From Afipia sp. GAS231 (lineage in GTDB: Bacteria > Pseudomonadota > Alphaproteobacteria > Rhizobiales > Xanthobacteraceae): a stretch of DNA of 64,000 bases. Numbering within the stretch: position 1 is the stretch's first letter; each line of letters opens with the position of its first letter. The notes under the pieces were generated by a model. It was not told the DNA's origin. It saw only the letters and a list, made by a program, of their open reading frames with translations, and ran no database searches. The position numbers and the translations under genes were made by a program. This document shows, in pieces, positions 53,425-63,031 of this stretch. The DNA lies in NCBI RefSeq assembly GCF_900103365.1, contig NZ_LT629703.1:1426001-1490000 (forward strand). The letters are read 5' to 3'.

Positions 53425-54491
53425 GAGCCTGACCCGAAATATGGCGTGATGTGCGCCTCGATGTGGAACCGGTCGCCCGGATCGCTCTGGGCGCGCGTGG
53501 TTGGCGCGAAGAAGGTGGCGCGAGTGAACTGCGGCAACTGCTCCATGAGTCGGATCAGGGACGGCGCGTCTTGCGTCAGCCCGACGACCTGCATCTTGTC
53601 GCCTTCGACCCTAAGCTCCGTCACGTAGGTGGTGTCGGGCAGCACGCGCGAAATCGCCTCAAGCACCATAACGCTCGAAGGCGAGGTCTGCTTGCGCTTC
53701 GCCAGCAGCGCTTCCGCCGATCCGCCGGACTGGTTGACGCGCAAAGCTGCCCGGCGCTGCACGATCTGGTGCTGCAGTTCCTGCTGCTCGGCGCTCAGCA
53801 TGTTGCCGACATAGGCTGAGATCGCGAGCGATGACGGCGCGGCTACGCTGGCGCCGACGAGCATCAGGCGCAACAGACGTGTCACGTCGATGGCAGAGCC
53901 GGGCGCGCGCGTCAGCGACCTTTCAAACAATTTGACCTGTCTCGGCGCGGATCCAGCCTCGGGCACCTCGACCAGCCCTGCCGCGGATGCCGCAGCAACG
54001 TCCGCCGCAAGCTCGAGCAATGGTTGAATCTTTTGCTGCGACGTTGCCGCAAGCGTCAGTGCGATCCGACCGTTCGCGATCGGCACCGCTGGGGTCATTC
54101 CGAACACCACATCACCCGCCGTCCACGGCGTCAGGAGATCGATTTGGGCGCGGATCATGCCATCGAGAAAATCGCTGGCTTGCTTCGGAAAATCGACTTC
54201 ACGAAACAACACCTGTTGAGGTCTCATCAGCACCTCGATGCGGCTGCCGCGCAACGCTGCCAACCACCCCGGCGTCAGAGCTGGCTCGGGTTGGCCATGC
54301 AAAAGTCGAAACGACGCCTCCGCAAGCCTCGTACCTTTTTGCCCCGAAGTGAGGCGCGCGGTGAAGCTGTTGGCATCACCTTCCACGAATTGCACGCGCC
54401 GCGGCGGCGCGATCCGCGCCGCACCGACATGTACCGCAACGGCGACGGCCGCGATCCAATCCCCGAAAAGGCCTTTCAGCTCCGACATCAT
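53421..54491 (-). CDS. gspL: T2SS protein GspL (PilM/PilN-like)
   Basis: A 356-residue protein with a cytoplasmic actin-like N-domain, a membrane segment (about 210-235, near SLAISAYVGNML) and a PilN-type periplasmic domain ending (DTTYVTELRVEGDKMQVVGL, LPQFTRATFFAPTTR). GspL recruits the ATPase GspE to the platform. I prefer the ATG at 54491, 11 bp after AGGAG, to the GTG at 54500. A 37-bp gap follows gspK. Confidence 0.82.
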   Translation of the reverse strand: MMSELKGLFGDWIAAVAVAVHVGAARIAPPRRVQFVEGDANSFTARLTSGQKGTRLAEASFRLLHGQPEPALTPGWLAALRGSRIEVLMRPQQVLFREVDFPKQASDFLDGMIRAQIDLLTPWTAGDVVFGMTPAVPIANGRIALTLAATSQQKIQPLLELAADVAAASAAGLVEVPEAGSAPRQVKLFERSLTRAPGSAIDVTRLLRLMLVGASVAAPSSLAISAYVGNMLSAEQQELQHQIVQRRAALRVNQSGGSAEALLAKRKQTSPSSVMVLEAISRVLPDTTYVTELRVEGDKMQVVGLTQDAPSLIRLMEQLPQFTRATFFAPTTRAQSDPGDRFHIEAHITPYFGSGS

Positions 54492-54528
54492 GGCGGTCAC
54501 AGCTCCTTTGGCGTTCGCCGTTGTACGA

Positions 54529-55422
54529 TCACATCGTCTTCCATGACAACACCCGATAGGGGTCTTCCCCGCCGCGAAGGCTTATCACCACTTCCGAAGC
54601 CGCCCCGCGGCCGTTTGGAAGACGAATTCGGATCAGTATCCGATAGGCTCGGCTCTTTTGCGCGGTCGCACTCCCCGCAGCACCGCCCAGCGCGGCCGCA
54701 ATCGCGGCGCCGTCGTTCGGCAGCGAGGTTCGATCGTTCAGAAATTGTTTCAGGGTGAGCGGTGTCATGCCGGGCAACGCCGCAATCACCTCCAGCGCGG
54801 CGATCCGAACGTCGACGCCTGAAACGCCGCTAAACACAGTGACGAACGGTAACGCGCGCTCGACCAGCGCCGACGGAAGGCCGAGCACGAGTGCAAGTTC
54901 GTTGACATGGGCGAACGGCGCCTGGCGAGGCGAATAGGACCGGCCTCCAGCGCGATACAGTGCGTCTTCATTCCCGGCGGCGTCCTGCGGTGGTCGGGTC
55001 CGCCAGGCAATAATGCGATCGGCGTCCTGTCGCGCATCATCTTCGCTCGCGCCTAGCACGGATAGCAGACCGGCCAGCATTTCCTTCGGCGCCGCGTTGA
55101 GATCGACCCGCGCCGCCTCCGAAACAAAGGAGACGGCAAGATCAGCGCCGTTCAGGCGTATTTGAAACGAGCCTTGCGGCGGACGGGCATCCTCTCCCGC
55201 ACGCTGCAGTTGGTAAGCCGTAAGTTCGACAGAGGCCGCGGTCAACGCTTCCGCCTGCAAGGCGCTATCGTTGACAGCGAGCGCACGGGCTGAAGTTGAC
55301 AAATAGAGCGAAAAGATCGTCGCCAGCGCGGCTAGAGCCGCGAGAATCCACAGCACGACGACAATGACGAAGCCTTGCTCCGAGGGTGACCCTGCATTGC
55401 GCTGAACTGGTTCTCTCATCAA
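54529..55422 (-). CDS. gspK: T2SS minor pseudopilin GspK
   Basis: A 297-residue protein with the pseudopilin start QGFVIVVVLWILAALAALAT (cleaved after the Gly) and the long helical insert with DLNAAPKEMLAGLLSVLGAS that is found in GspK. Repeats of the helix-hairpin-helix type follow (FAHVNELALVLGLPSALVER and VIAALPGMTPLTLKQFL). The residue after the cleavage Gly is Phe, and position 5 is Val rather than Glu, as usual for GspK. It caps the pseudopilus tip. It overlaps gspJ by 4 bp. Confidence 0.9.
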   Translation of the reverse strand: MMREPVQRNAGSPSEQGFVIVVVLWILAALAALATIFSLYLSTSARALAVNDSALQAEALTAASVELTAYQLQRAGEDARPPQGSFQIRLNGADLAVSFVSEAARVDLNAAPKEMLAGLLSVLGASEDDARQDADRIIAWRTRPPQDAAGNEDALYRAGGRSYSPRQAPFAHVNELALVLGLPSALVERALPFVTVFSGVSGVDVRIAALEVIAALPGMTPLTLKQFLNDRTSLPNDGAAIAAALGGAAGSATAQKSRAYRILIRIRLPNGRGAASEVVISLRGGEDPYRVLSWKTM

Positions 55423-56153
55423 GAGCCGCCCCGTTTCGGCGCGTTGCCGGCGTCCTTGCCTTCGTCCTTTGGGCCGTCCTTCGCATCGTCCTTGGACGTA
55501 TCATCGGATTTCCCGCCGCCGGCCGGCATATCGACGTGGACTGGCGTCACCGAAGAGACCGACAATACCCGCTCGCTCGCTGCATCCCGCACCGTGAGCA
55601 TGATCGCGGCCGGCAGCTTGTCTTGATCGTGCCAGCTGTCGCGAAAGACCCGATCTGGACCGGCATAGCCAAACGACAGACGAAGCGGCGGCCGCAGCAG
55701 CACCACGGGGTCGGACACGTGCATCTGCTCCGACAGCGAGGCACCGGAGGCCAGCGGACCGAATGGTGCGCGCGAGCGCACCGTTACGAGACGGCCTTGA
55801 TCGATAGTCTCGCCGATCTGTACGATATCGAGACCCACACCGACATTGGGCCCGAGCGCCGTGCGCACGAATGTGACCGACAGCGCCGAGCCCTCGAACA
55901 GCGGCTTGCGCTGCTCGCGATTGGGCGGCACATATTCCGCGGCAGCCACATCGGCGGAGATTCTCTGCATCGCAATGCCGATGAGTTCGTTGTGCTGGAT
56001 ACGGTCGACCCCGCGATTCCAGTTCGGAAGCCACTGTGCGGTGATGGTGGCCAGCGCCGAAAGCACGAGGCCAGTCAGCGCCAGCGCCACAAGCGTTTCA
56101 ATCAGCGTAAAACCTTGTTCGCCGCTCCGTTCACCAGTGCGCGGGATCGTCAT
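55419..56153 (-). CDS. gspJ: T2SS minor pseudopilin GspJ
   Basis: A 244-residue protein with the processed start GEQGFTLIETLVALALTGLV, a beta-rich body and an acidic, Lys/Asp-rich tail (SDDTSKDDAKDGPKDEGKDA) that is longer than usual and likely disordered. GspJ is part of the tip complex with GspI and GspK. It overlaps gspI and gspK by 4 bp each. Confidence 0.87.
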   Translation of the reverse strand: MTIPRTGERSGEQGFTLIETLVALALTGLVLSALATITAQWLPNWNRGVDRIQHNELIGIAMQRISADVAAAEYVPPNREQRKPLFEGSALSVTFVRTALGPNVGVGLDIVQIGETIDQGRLVTVRSRAPFGPLASGASLSEQMHVSDPVVLLRPPLRLSFGYAGPDRVFRDSWHDQDKLPAAIMLTVRDAASERVLSVSSVTPVHVDMPAGGGKSDDTSKDDAKDGPKDEGKDAGNAPKRGGS

Positions 56154-56563
56154 CGCTGCGGCCTGCGCATCAATCGGATGGTTTGGAGTTCGACAGCCGC
56201 ACCCGAGGGCGAACGGACACGGATCTTGACCAGTTCGGGAACCCAGGCGACATTGCTGTCGTTGCCCGCCGCATCACCATCCAGCGGACCGATATCGACC
56301 TGCCAGCGAAAGCCTCGGACCTCGCCGGAAAGCACGCCAGGCGCAAGTTCCTTGCGCGGCGGTAGTGCGGTCGCCATCACCATCTGCGCGGTTTGCGCCA
56401 GTGCCACATGGTTCTCCAGCGCCTGCACGCCGCGGGCATTGGTCGACATGACCGATCCGATCGCGACGATCACGACCGCGACGACCGCGAGTGCGATCAG
56501 TACCTCAAGGATCGTGAAGCCGGCATCGGGCCGATCAGTTGGCGAGCGTCGGGCGGGCAACAA
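56150..56563 (-). CDS. gspI: T2SS minor pseudopilin GspI
   Basis: A 137-residue protein with the processed start DAGFTILEVLIALAVVAVVI and the short body of GspI (ALENHVALAQTAQMVMATAL, LSGEVRGFRWQVDIGPLDGD). No ATG is available; TTG at 56563 or 56560 are the candidate starts, inside the gspH end (overlap about 29 bp). It acts with GspJ and GspK at the tip. Confidence 0.86.
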   Translation of the reverse strand: MLPARRSPTDRPDAGFTILEVLIALAVVAVVIVAIGSVMSTNARGVQALENHVALAQTAQMVMATALPPRKELAPGVLSGEVRGFRWQVDIGPLDGDAAGNDSNVAWVPELVKIRVRSPSGAAVELQTIRLMRRPQR

Positions 56564-56999
56564 TTTCGATCCTTCCGGTCAGCCAGTTGACGCGAATTTC
56601 GTAGGCCGTATCGAGCCGCGCCAGCGCGATGGTGCCGCCGCACGACGTCCCGTCAGCGAAAAAGCTGATGCGCGACAGTACCGGGCGCCGCCGGCAGGTT
56701 TGCGGCAGCAGCGCATCGAAGCGGACGTCGTCCGGAATGCGGACAGTCTGTGTCGTCAGACCGGAGTGGATTGCGCGCGACGACGCGTCGACCAGCGTCG
56801 AAACATCGGCACTCCGTCGGATCGCGGCATCGCGGTCGGCCTTCAACAATGTCGCGGTCTCCAGCGCATAGGCTTGCAGCCGCGAACGCGAGGTGTGGTG
56901 CGGCAAGATCGGCAGGAGCACGGTTGCAAGCATGGCGATCAGCGCGATGACGCACACCATTTCCAGCAACATGAAGCCGCGTTGGTGCTCCCTAGTCAT
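56535..56999 (-). CDS. gspH: T2SS minor pseudopilin GspH
   Basis: A 154-residue protein with the processed start QRGFMLLEMVCVIALIAMLA and a GspH-like body (LQAYALETATLLKADRDAAI, RRSADVSTLVDASSR, and a GGTIALARLDTAYEIRVNWL end). It overlaps the gspG end by 8 bp and the gspI start by 29 bp. It is a minor pseudopilin of the stalk. Confidence 0.86.
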   Translation of the reverse strand: MTREHQRGFMLLEMVCVIALIAMLATVLLPILPHHTSRSRLQAYALETATLLKADRDAAIRRSADVSTLVDASSRAIHSGLTTQTVRIPDDVRFDALLPQTCRRRPVLSRISFFADGTSCGGTIALARLDTAYEIRVNWLTGRIEIVARPTLAN

Positions 57000-57483
57000 T
57001 CCTAGCGCTCGTGATAGTGTTCAGCGAGATGTCGGCGGCGGCACCGCTGCCACCCTCTTGTCCGTCGGAACCATACGACATGATGTCATAGGCCCCGCGT
57101 TCACCCGGCGCACGATAGATGTAGGGATGGTTCCATGGATCGTTGGGAACGGCGGCGCCTTTCAGGTAAGGCCCGTTCCAGGCGCTGGACCCAGGGATCT
57201 GGCGCACCAGTGCTGTCAGGCCCTCAGCGGCCGAGGGGAAACGGCCGACATCGAGATTGAACAGATCGAGCGCGCTGGCGAAACTCTGCATCTGGATCTT
57301 GGCTGCCTTGACTTTCGACTCGCTCAGGTAGTTCAGCACGCGCGGACCGATTAAGCCCATGATCAGTCCGATGATGGTGATGACCACCAGCATTTCGACT
57401 AGAGTGAAGCCCTGCTCCCTCTGGCGCGCGTTATCCTCCTGGGCGCGGCGACCGGCAGTCGTGGCGGAGAGTTTTTTTGTCAT
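56992..57483 (-). CDS. gspG: T2SS major pseudopilin GspG
   Basis: A 163-residue protein with REQGFTLVEMLVVITIIGLI (cleaved before Phe, Glu at position 5) and the typical GspG body: VLNYLSESKVKAAKIQMQSF, ALDLFNLDVGRFPSAAEGLT and GPYLKGAAVPNDPWNHPYIY, then SYGSDGQEGGSG. I start at the ATG at 57483, since the longer frame to 57507 begins inside gspF. It is the main pseudopilus subunit that pushes substrates through GspD. Confidence 0.93.
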   Translation of the reverse strand: MTKKLSATTAGRRAQEDNARQREQGFTLVEMLVVITIIGLIMGLIGPRVLNYLSESKVKAAKIQMQSFASALDLFNLDVGRFPSAAEGLTALVRQIPGSSAWNGPYLKGAAVPNDPWNHPYIYRAPGERGAYDIMSYGSDGQEGGSGAAADISLNTITSARND

Positions 57484-57499
57484 GGTGATGGTCCTTGCG

Positions 57500-58711
57500 T
57501 CATCCAACGAGCTGCGTGACCGACAGCAGCGCCGTCATGACGGAGACGATCAGGCCGCCGACCATCGCACTGATGGTAATGATGGCGAGCGGTCCGACAA
57601 TGCCGACGATGCGGTCGAGGCTGCGCTGCAATTTAGCTTCGTAGAACTCGGCGACCCGGCCCGCGAGCACCGGGAGCTGCCCGGTTTCCTCGCCGAGCCG
57701 CAGCATCCGCAATGCCATCGGCGGCAGGCTGCTCGAGGCCGAGAGCGCCTCGGACAACTTGCCGCCATGCCGCACGCGATCGGCCGCCGCCGTCCAGCTT
57801 TCCACGTTTCCGGTGACCGCCATGATGTCGACCAAGATCCGAAGGGTCGCCGTTAAGCTGACGCCACTGCCGAGCAGGACGCCGAGATTGCGGCAGAACA
57901 GACCGGTCCGGTGGAATTGAAAGATATCAGCAAGGCCAGGCATGCGCGCCAGCGTTCCGATCGCGGCCGTTCGCATGCCCGGACGCCGCAGCAACCACCA
58001 GATTGAACCGATTAGGACTGCGCCCGCAAGCAACAGCGCAGTGCTGTTGGCGCGCATGAAATCAGAGAGCCGGATGAAAACGCTGAGCGCCGAATCCGAC
58101 TTGCCGCCGAAATCCTGCAACACGGCGGAAAACTGCGGCAACACGAACAGAATGAAGAACAGCATTACGCCGATCGCCGCAATCAGCACGAAGGCCGGAT
58201 ATTGCATCGCGTCGGTGAGCTTGCGGCGCATCTGTTCAGAGCGCGCCCGTTCGGCGCCGAGCATCTCCAGCACCTGATCGAGCGTGCCGGAAACCTCCCC
58301 CACTCGCACCAGCGCCACATACATCGGCGAAAACAACGCCGGAGTCGCGGCCACGGCATCGGCAAAGCTCTCGCCGCTCAGGAGGGCTGCGCGCAATTTG
58401 GCGACCACCGGGCGCAACCGGCCGACGTCGGCATCGCTCGCCAGCAGTTCAAGCGCGTCGTCAAGCCGCGCGCCAGCCTTCAGCAGCAGCGCGAGGTCGC
58501 GGGTGAACGTTGTCACCTCCGCGCGTCCCGGCTGGTTGAACGGACCCCAGCCGCCGGGACCAGCTGCGGCCCGCTTTTCCTCGACAGTTTCGATCGGCAG
58601 CAGGCGCAGATATTCAATGCGGACCGCGACCTCGGCCGCGGTCGGCGCCGAGAGCGTGCCATGCACAAGTTCGCCGTTCTGCGTTAGCGCCCGGTAGCGA
58701 AAATTCGGCAC
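57500..58711 (-). CDS. gspF: T2SS inner-membrane platform protein GspF
   Basis: A 403-residue protein with two copies of the GspF domain: VTTFTRDLALLLKAGARLDD near residue 65 and FCRNLGVLLGSGVSLTATLR near residue 270, separated by membrane segments (FVLIAAIGVMLFFILFVLPQ and others), with a last one near the C-terminus. It starts with a GTG at 58711 (PNFRYRALTQNGELVHGTLS), 3 bp after gspE. GspF converts GspE ATP use into pseudopilus growth. Confidence 0.93.
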   Translation of the reverse strand: MPNFRYRALTQNGELVHGTLSAPTAAEVAVRIEYLRLLPIETVEEKRAAAGPGGWGPFNQPGRAEVTTFTRDLALLLKAGARLDDALELLASDADVGRLRPVVAKLRAALLSGESFADAVAATPALFSPMYVALVRVGEVSGTLDQVLEMLGAERARSEQMRRKLTDAMQYPAFVLIAAIGVMLFFILFVLPQFSAVLQDFGGKSDSALSVFIRLSDFMRANSTALLLAGAVLIGSIWWLLRRPGMRTAAIGTLARMPGLADIFQFHRTGLFCRNLGVLLGSGVSLTATLRILVDIMAVTGNVESWTAAADRVRHGGKLSEALSASSSLPPMALRMLRLGEETGQLPVLAGRVAEFYEAKLQRSLDRIVGIVGPLAIITISAMVGGLIVSVMTALLSVTQLVG

Positions 58712-58714
58712 GAT

Positions 58715-60433
58715 TTACCTCACCGTAGTGACGCGGAAGATTTCCGCAGGCGAAGTCAACCCGGCGCGGCACTTGGCGATACCGTCATCAAGCATCGTCG
58801 TCATGCCGCCACGGATGGCGGCCTGATCGATCTTCAGCCCATCGGTTTTCTCCCCGATCAATTCGCGTAGTTCGTTGTCGAGCTCGAGCACCTCGAAGAC
58901 GCCGAGCCGCCCCCGGTAGCCGGCGCCGCCACAGCGTTCGCAGCCGCACGGCAGGTGAACGCTGTCGCCGACCTGAAAGCCGAGCACAGCAAGCCGTGGA
59001 TCCCCAGTGATATCGGCTTCCGTCAGCAACTTGGACGACTTGCAGCGTTCGCAGAGTTGACGCACCAGGCGTTGCGCGATGACCGCACGCAGCGTCGAGC
59101 GCAACAAATAACCTTCAACGCCGAGATCGAGCAGACGCGGCACCGCCGCTGCAGCGGTCTCGGTGTGCAGCGTTGTGAGCACAAGATGTCCGGTTAGCGC
59201 GGCGTGAACCGCGACATGCGCGGTCTCGGAATCACGGACCTCACCGACCATGATGACGTCGGGGTCCTGGCGCACGAACGAGCGAAGCGCGGTCGCGAAC
59301 GTCAATCCGATCGCCGGCTTTATCTGTGACTGATTGATACCGGGAATTTCATATTCGACCGGATCTTCGATCGTCAGAATCTTCCGGATCGGCTCGTTCA
59401 GAATCGACAGGATCGTGGCGAGCGTGGTGGTCTTGCCGCTGCCGGTCGGCCCCGTGATGACGATCATGCCATGCGGCAGAGTCAGCAGTCGCCTTAGCTT
59501 GACGTCGTCGGACGGCCCGAAGCCGAGCTTGTCGACCACCAACAGCCCACGATCCTTGGGCAAGATGCGGATCACCGCGGATTCGCCGTGTTGGGTCGGC
59601 ATGGTGGCAACGCGAATATCGATGTCGGCGCGGCCGACGCGCAGCCGCGCGGCGCCATCCTGCGGCAGACGACGTTCCGCAATGTTGAGGCTAGCGACAA
59701 TCTTGATACGGGAGATGACGGCTTGCGGCAGGACCCCAGCCGGCGCCGCCACCGGTCGCAGCATCCCGTCGATCCGCATGCGGACAACCAGACCAGTGAG
59801 AAACGGCTCGATGTGGATGTCGCTTGCACGCAGTTCTACAGCTTTTTCCAGCAAATCGTTGACCGCGCGCACCACCGGCGCGCCGCTGGCAAGATCGCGC
59901 AGACTTTCAATGTCGTCGTCGCGCAGCTGCCGAAATCCGTCCGCGTCGTCGCGTTGCTCGGCGCCATCACCGGCCAGGCGCTGATTCAGCACGACTGCCA
60001 GATCGTCCGGCGACGCGATTTTGATGCGGATATCGGCCCCGAGCACAATTTCGGCTGCACGCCTCGCCGACAGATCGGTTGGGTCCGCGATTGCCAGCAC
60101 GACGATACCGTCGGCAGATTGATGAGGGTATACGAGGGTTTCCCGGAGAAAACGATGCGAGAATGATCCGATCATAGGCGTGGCCGATAGCAGCTCCTGC
60201 AGCATCACGCGCTCGAGATCACAGAAGCGAGCCGCCTCATCGGCGAATTCGCTGGCCGACAGATCGGTAAGCTCCCAAAGCTTGGCGTGGGAGATCGGCT
60301 GTAGATTGGTCGGCATGCCGCCTTGCGGCTGATCGGCGGCGCTTGGGTCTGCCGGCTCCTGCCCGTCCTTCAACCTCAGGTGCCGCGCCTGACGAAGATG
60401 CTCGACGAACTGCAATGACTGATGACCGGGCAT
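58715..60433 (-). CDS. gspE: T2SS ATPase GspE
   Basis: A 572-residue secretion ATPase with an N-terminal domain that binds GspL, then LPHGMIVITGPTGSGKTTTL (Walker A near residue 330), RKILTIEDPVEYEIPGINQS, VRQDPDVIMVGEVRDSETAH and the zinc-binding pairs CERC (about 462) and CGCERCGGAGYRGR (about 500). The start at 60433 follows GGAAAAG; an inner ATG at 60316 is an alternative. It is the first gene of the leftward gspE-N operon, divergent from gspD. Confidence 0.93.
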   Translation of the reverse strand: MPGHQSLQFVEHLRQARHLRLKDGQEPADPSAADQPQGGMPTNLQPISHAKLWELTDLSASEFADEAARFCDLERVMLQELLSATPMIGSFSHRFLRETLVYPHQSADGIVVLAIADPTDLSARRAAEIVLGADIRIKIASPDDLAVVLNQRLAGDGAEQRDDADGFRQLRDDDIESLRDLASGAPVVRAVNDLLEKAVELRASDIHIEPFLTGLVVRMRIDGMLRPVAAPAGVLPQAVISRIKIVASLNIAERRLPQDGAARLRVGRADIDIRVATMPTQHGESAVIRILPKDRGLLVVDKLGFGPSDDVKLRRLLTLPHGMIVITGPTGSGKTTTLATILSILNEPIRKILTIEDPVEYEIPGINQSQIKPAIGLTFATALRSFVRQDPDVIMVGEVRDSETAHVAVHAALTGHLVLTTLHTETAAAAVPRLLDLGVEGYLLRSTLRAVIAQRLVRQLCERCKSSKLLTEADITGDPRLAVLGFQVGDSVHLPCGCERCGGAGYRGRLGVFEVLELDNELRELIGEKTDGLKIDQAAIRGGMTTMLDDGIAKCRAGLTSPAEIFRVTTVR

Positions 60434-60702
60434 ACGTCTTTTCCAGTCGTACTGCTTTGAATGAGCGCGCGATGCCGCGTTGGCTTCTGATCGCCGGGAC
60501 TGGAGTTATTGATCTGGATTGTGACACCCGTGCGAAGCTACGGTGATGCCGCTTGAGGCTTGTTGGCAACATCACCGTGCCATCAACTCATCAAGGAGAG
60601 CCGCTAATTATTACTGTCATATTTCCCGCCTAAGGATGCGAACCCGGATCAGCTTTCGTACACGATCCGAGGCAGTGTATTTAAAGTTGGATCGGCAAAG
60701 GC

Positions 60703-63027
60703 ATGGCGCGCGTTGGCAATCAAGGCCGATCCGGCTCGGTTGCGCACAACATTTGCCTCATCGCGTTTGCGTTTTGCGCCGCCAACGTTTTGATATCGTG
60801 CAATTCTGCGACGGTCGGGACCACCGCGCCGGCTGACATCGATGTGCTCGACAAGGTACGTTCGCTGGATATTCTGCCCCGGCAGACCCAGACCGTAAGC
60901 TCCGCACAGCCGAACGTCGGCGAGCGAACTCGCACCGCGATGTTTGAGGGGACTGTCATATCGGACGTTCCGGAAACGCGGGTGCAACCGGCGGCCAACG
61001 GCGACGGCAACGGCTACGACCTGAATTTTGAGAACACACCTGTCGCAACCGTTGCCAAGGTCGTGCTCGGTGACATTCTGAACATCGGCTACGCCATCGA
61101 TCCGCGGGTGCAGGGTACAGTTAGCCTGGTCTCGGTACGGCCAGTGGCGAAGTCCGACATCGTGTTTGTGCTCGAAAACGCGCTGCGGCTAAGCGGCGTG
61201 GTGCTGGTCCGCGACAGCGCCGGTTATCGCCTGACGCCGCTTGGCGACGCGGTCGGCACGGGCCGGGTCGATTCTGCCGCAGCCAGTCCCGAGCCCGGCT
61301 ATGGCGTGTCGGTAGTGCCGTTGCAATATGTGTCGGCGCCGACCGTCCTGAAGTTAATGGACTCGTTTGCCACCAAACCAGGTAGCGTTCGCGCCGACGC
61401 GACGCGCAATCTGCTGCTGATCCAGGGCACCGGTGCCGAACGCCGCACCGCGGTTGACACTGCAATGAGCTTCGATGTCGACTGGATGCGGGGTCAGTCG
61501 GTCGGAATTTTTCCGGTGAGCAACAGCGCGCCGGAGCTGATCATCGCCGAATTAGAAAAGATCATGGATTCCGGCGAGAGCGGCCTCAGCCAGAGCGTGA
61601 TCAAGTTCCAGCCGGTGAGCCGGCTCAACGCCATCCTGGTGGTTAGCCGCAAGCCGGCGCTGCTGCAAACCGCCGCGACCTGGATCAGGCGGCTCGATCA
61701 CGCGGACACCGCGCGCAACAGCGTCCATGTTTACCGGGTAAAATACGGCGAGGCCCGTCAGATTGCGCGGGTTCTTACTGATATGTTCATTGGCGGCGGC
61801 TCGGCCCCGCTGGACAACGCCGACAGCCAGTTGGCGCCTGGGTCAGGCTCATCGGCGTCATCCAGTGCCGATCGGCTGTCGCTGAACTCCAACTCCTCCT
61901 CGCCAACAGGCAGCTTCGCCTCACGCATACAATCCGGAACAAGTAACGGCGGCGCTCCCTCGGGGTTTGGTCAGCCCCAGCCGGTGACCGCCAGCCCATC
62001 CGGCGGCGGCGCACTCGACGGCCGAAGCACTGGAGGTAACGGGCAGCCGCTCCTGCAGAACGTGCGGATCACACCAGATACCGTCAATAACACGCTGCTG
62101 ATCTATGCCGATCAGGGAAATTACAAGATTATCGAAGCGACCCTGCAGCGTGTCGATCAGCCTCAGCTACAGGTGGCAATCGACGCAACAATTGCGGAGG
62201 TCACGCTTAACAATGAGCTGAGCTATGGCGTCCAGTCTTTTCTAACGAGCAGGAATCTCGGTTTGCGACCGGACACTGGCTCCATTCTCAACACCCAATC
62301 GACATCCGCGCCCGGCGCGACCGGCGCTGCCTCGGCCGCCGGAGCGGTCACCAACGCGTTTATCAACCGCGCCTTTCCCGGCCTCAATTTCCTGATCGGA
62401 TCCGAGGCGCAACCGAGCGCAATTCTCGATGCGCTGCATTCCGTGACCAGCGTCAAGGTGCTGTCAAACCCCTCGCTGGTCGTGATCAACAATCAGGTGG
62501 CGACGCTCCAGGTCGGCGACGTAGTACCGGTATCGACCGGCAGCGCCACCGTGCTGACTACCAGCAATACCGTGGTCAATACCATTGACTATCGCAACAC
62601 CGGAATCATCCTGCGCGTATCGCCGCGGATCAATGTCAACGGCAATGTCAGGCTTGAGGTGGAACAGGAAATTAGCAATGTTTCGCCGGCGACTGCCGCC
62701 AGTCTGACGCCGACGGTGTCAGAACGGCGGGTGAAAAGTTCGGTTTCGGTCGCCACCGGGCAGACTGTCTTGCTCGCCGGGTTGATTAGCGAGCAGCAAA
62801 ATGGGCAGCGCAACGGCATTCCACTGCTCGATCAAATTCCGGGTCTGGGCGACGGTTTTTCGCATCAGGACAAGAAGGGAACCCGCACCGAATTGATTAT
62901 CTTCATCCGTCCCCAGATCATCCGAGATGGCGTAGACGCCCATCAGGTCGCCGAAGAACTGCGGTCGAAATTGCGTGGCAGCGTGGGAGCAAGCACCGAT
63001 GATCTGCGGGTTCCGACGGTGCGCTGA
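60703..63027 (+). CDS. gspD: T2SS secretin GspD
   Basis: A 774-residue secretin with a lipobox (VLISC near residue 33), N-domains (DLNFENTPVATVAKVVLGDI, VSVVPLQYVSAPTVLKLMDS, SVHVYRVKYGEARQIARVLT), a Ser/Gly-rich linker (about 365-450) and the secretin domain with VKVLSNPSLVVINNQVATLQ, VGDVVPVSTGSATVL and LLAGLISEQQNGQRNGIPLL. It forms the outer-membrane gate. The lipid anchor may let it reach the outer membrane without a separate pilotin. It is divergent from gspE across 269 bp, which should hold promoters for both operons. Confidence 0.93.
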   Translation: MARVGNQGRSGSVAHNICLIAFAFCAANVLISCNSATVGTTAPADIDVLDKVRSLDILPRQTQTVSSAQPNVGERTRTAMFEGTVISDVPETRVQPAANGDGNGYDLNFENTPVATVAKVVLGDILNIGYAIDPRVQGTVSLVSVRPVAKSDIVFVLENALRLSGVVLVRDSAGYRLTPLGDAVGTGRVDSAAASPEPGYGVSVVPLQYVSAPTVLKLMDSFATKPGSVRADATRNLLLIQGTGAERRTAVDTAMSFDVDWMRGQSVGIFPVSNSAPELIIAELEKIMDSGESGLSQSVIKFQPVSRLNAILVVSRKPALLQTAATWIRRLDHADTARNSVHVYRVKYGEARQIARVLTDMFIGGGSAPLDNADSQLAPGSGSSASSSADRLSLNSNSSSPTGSFASRIQSGTSNGGAPSGFGQPQPVTASPSGGGALDGRSTGGNGQPLLQNVRITPDTVNNTLLIYADQGNYKIIEATLQRVDQPQLQVAIDATIAEVTLNNELSYGVQSFLTSRNLGLRPDTGSILNTQSTSAPGATGAASAAGAVTNAFINRAFPGLNFLIGSEAQPSAILDALHSVTSVKVLSNPSLVVINNQVATLQVGDVVPVSTGSATVLTTSNTVVNTIDYRNTGIILRVSPRINVNGNVRLEVEQEISNVSPATAASLTPTVSERRVKSSVSVATGQTVLLAGLISEQQNGQRNGIPLLDQIPGLGDGFSHQDKKGTRTELIIFIRPQIIRDGVDAHQVAEELRSKLRGSVGASTDDLRVPTVR

Positions 63028-63031
63028 CGCC

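Noticed and set aside
55386..57005. A 539-codon open frame on the plus strand across the gspG-K region
   Set aside because: It is antisense to four pseudopilin genes with typical processing sites. Composition is Arg-rich and has no motif.
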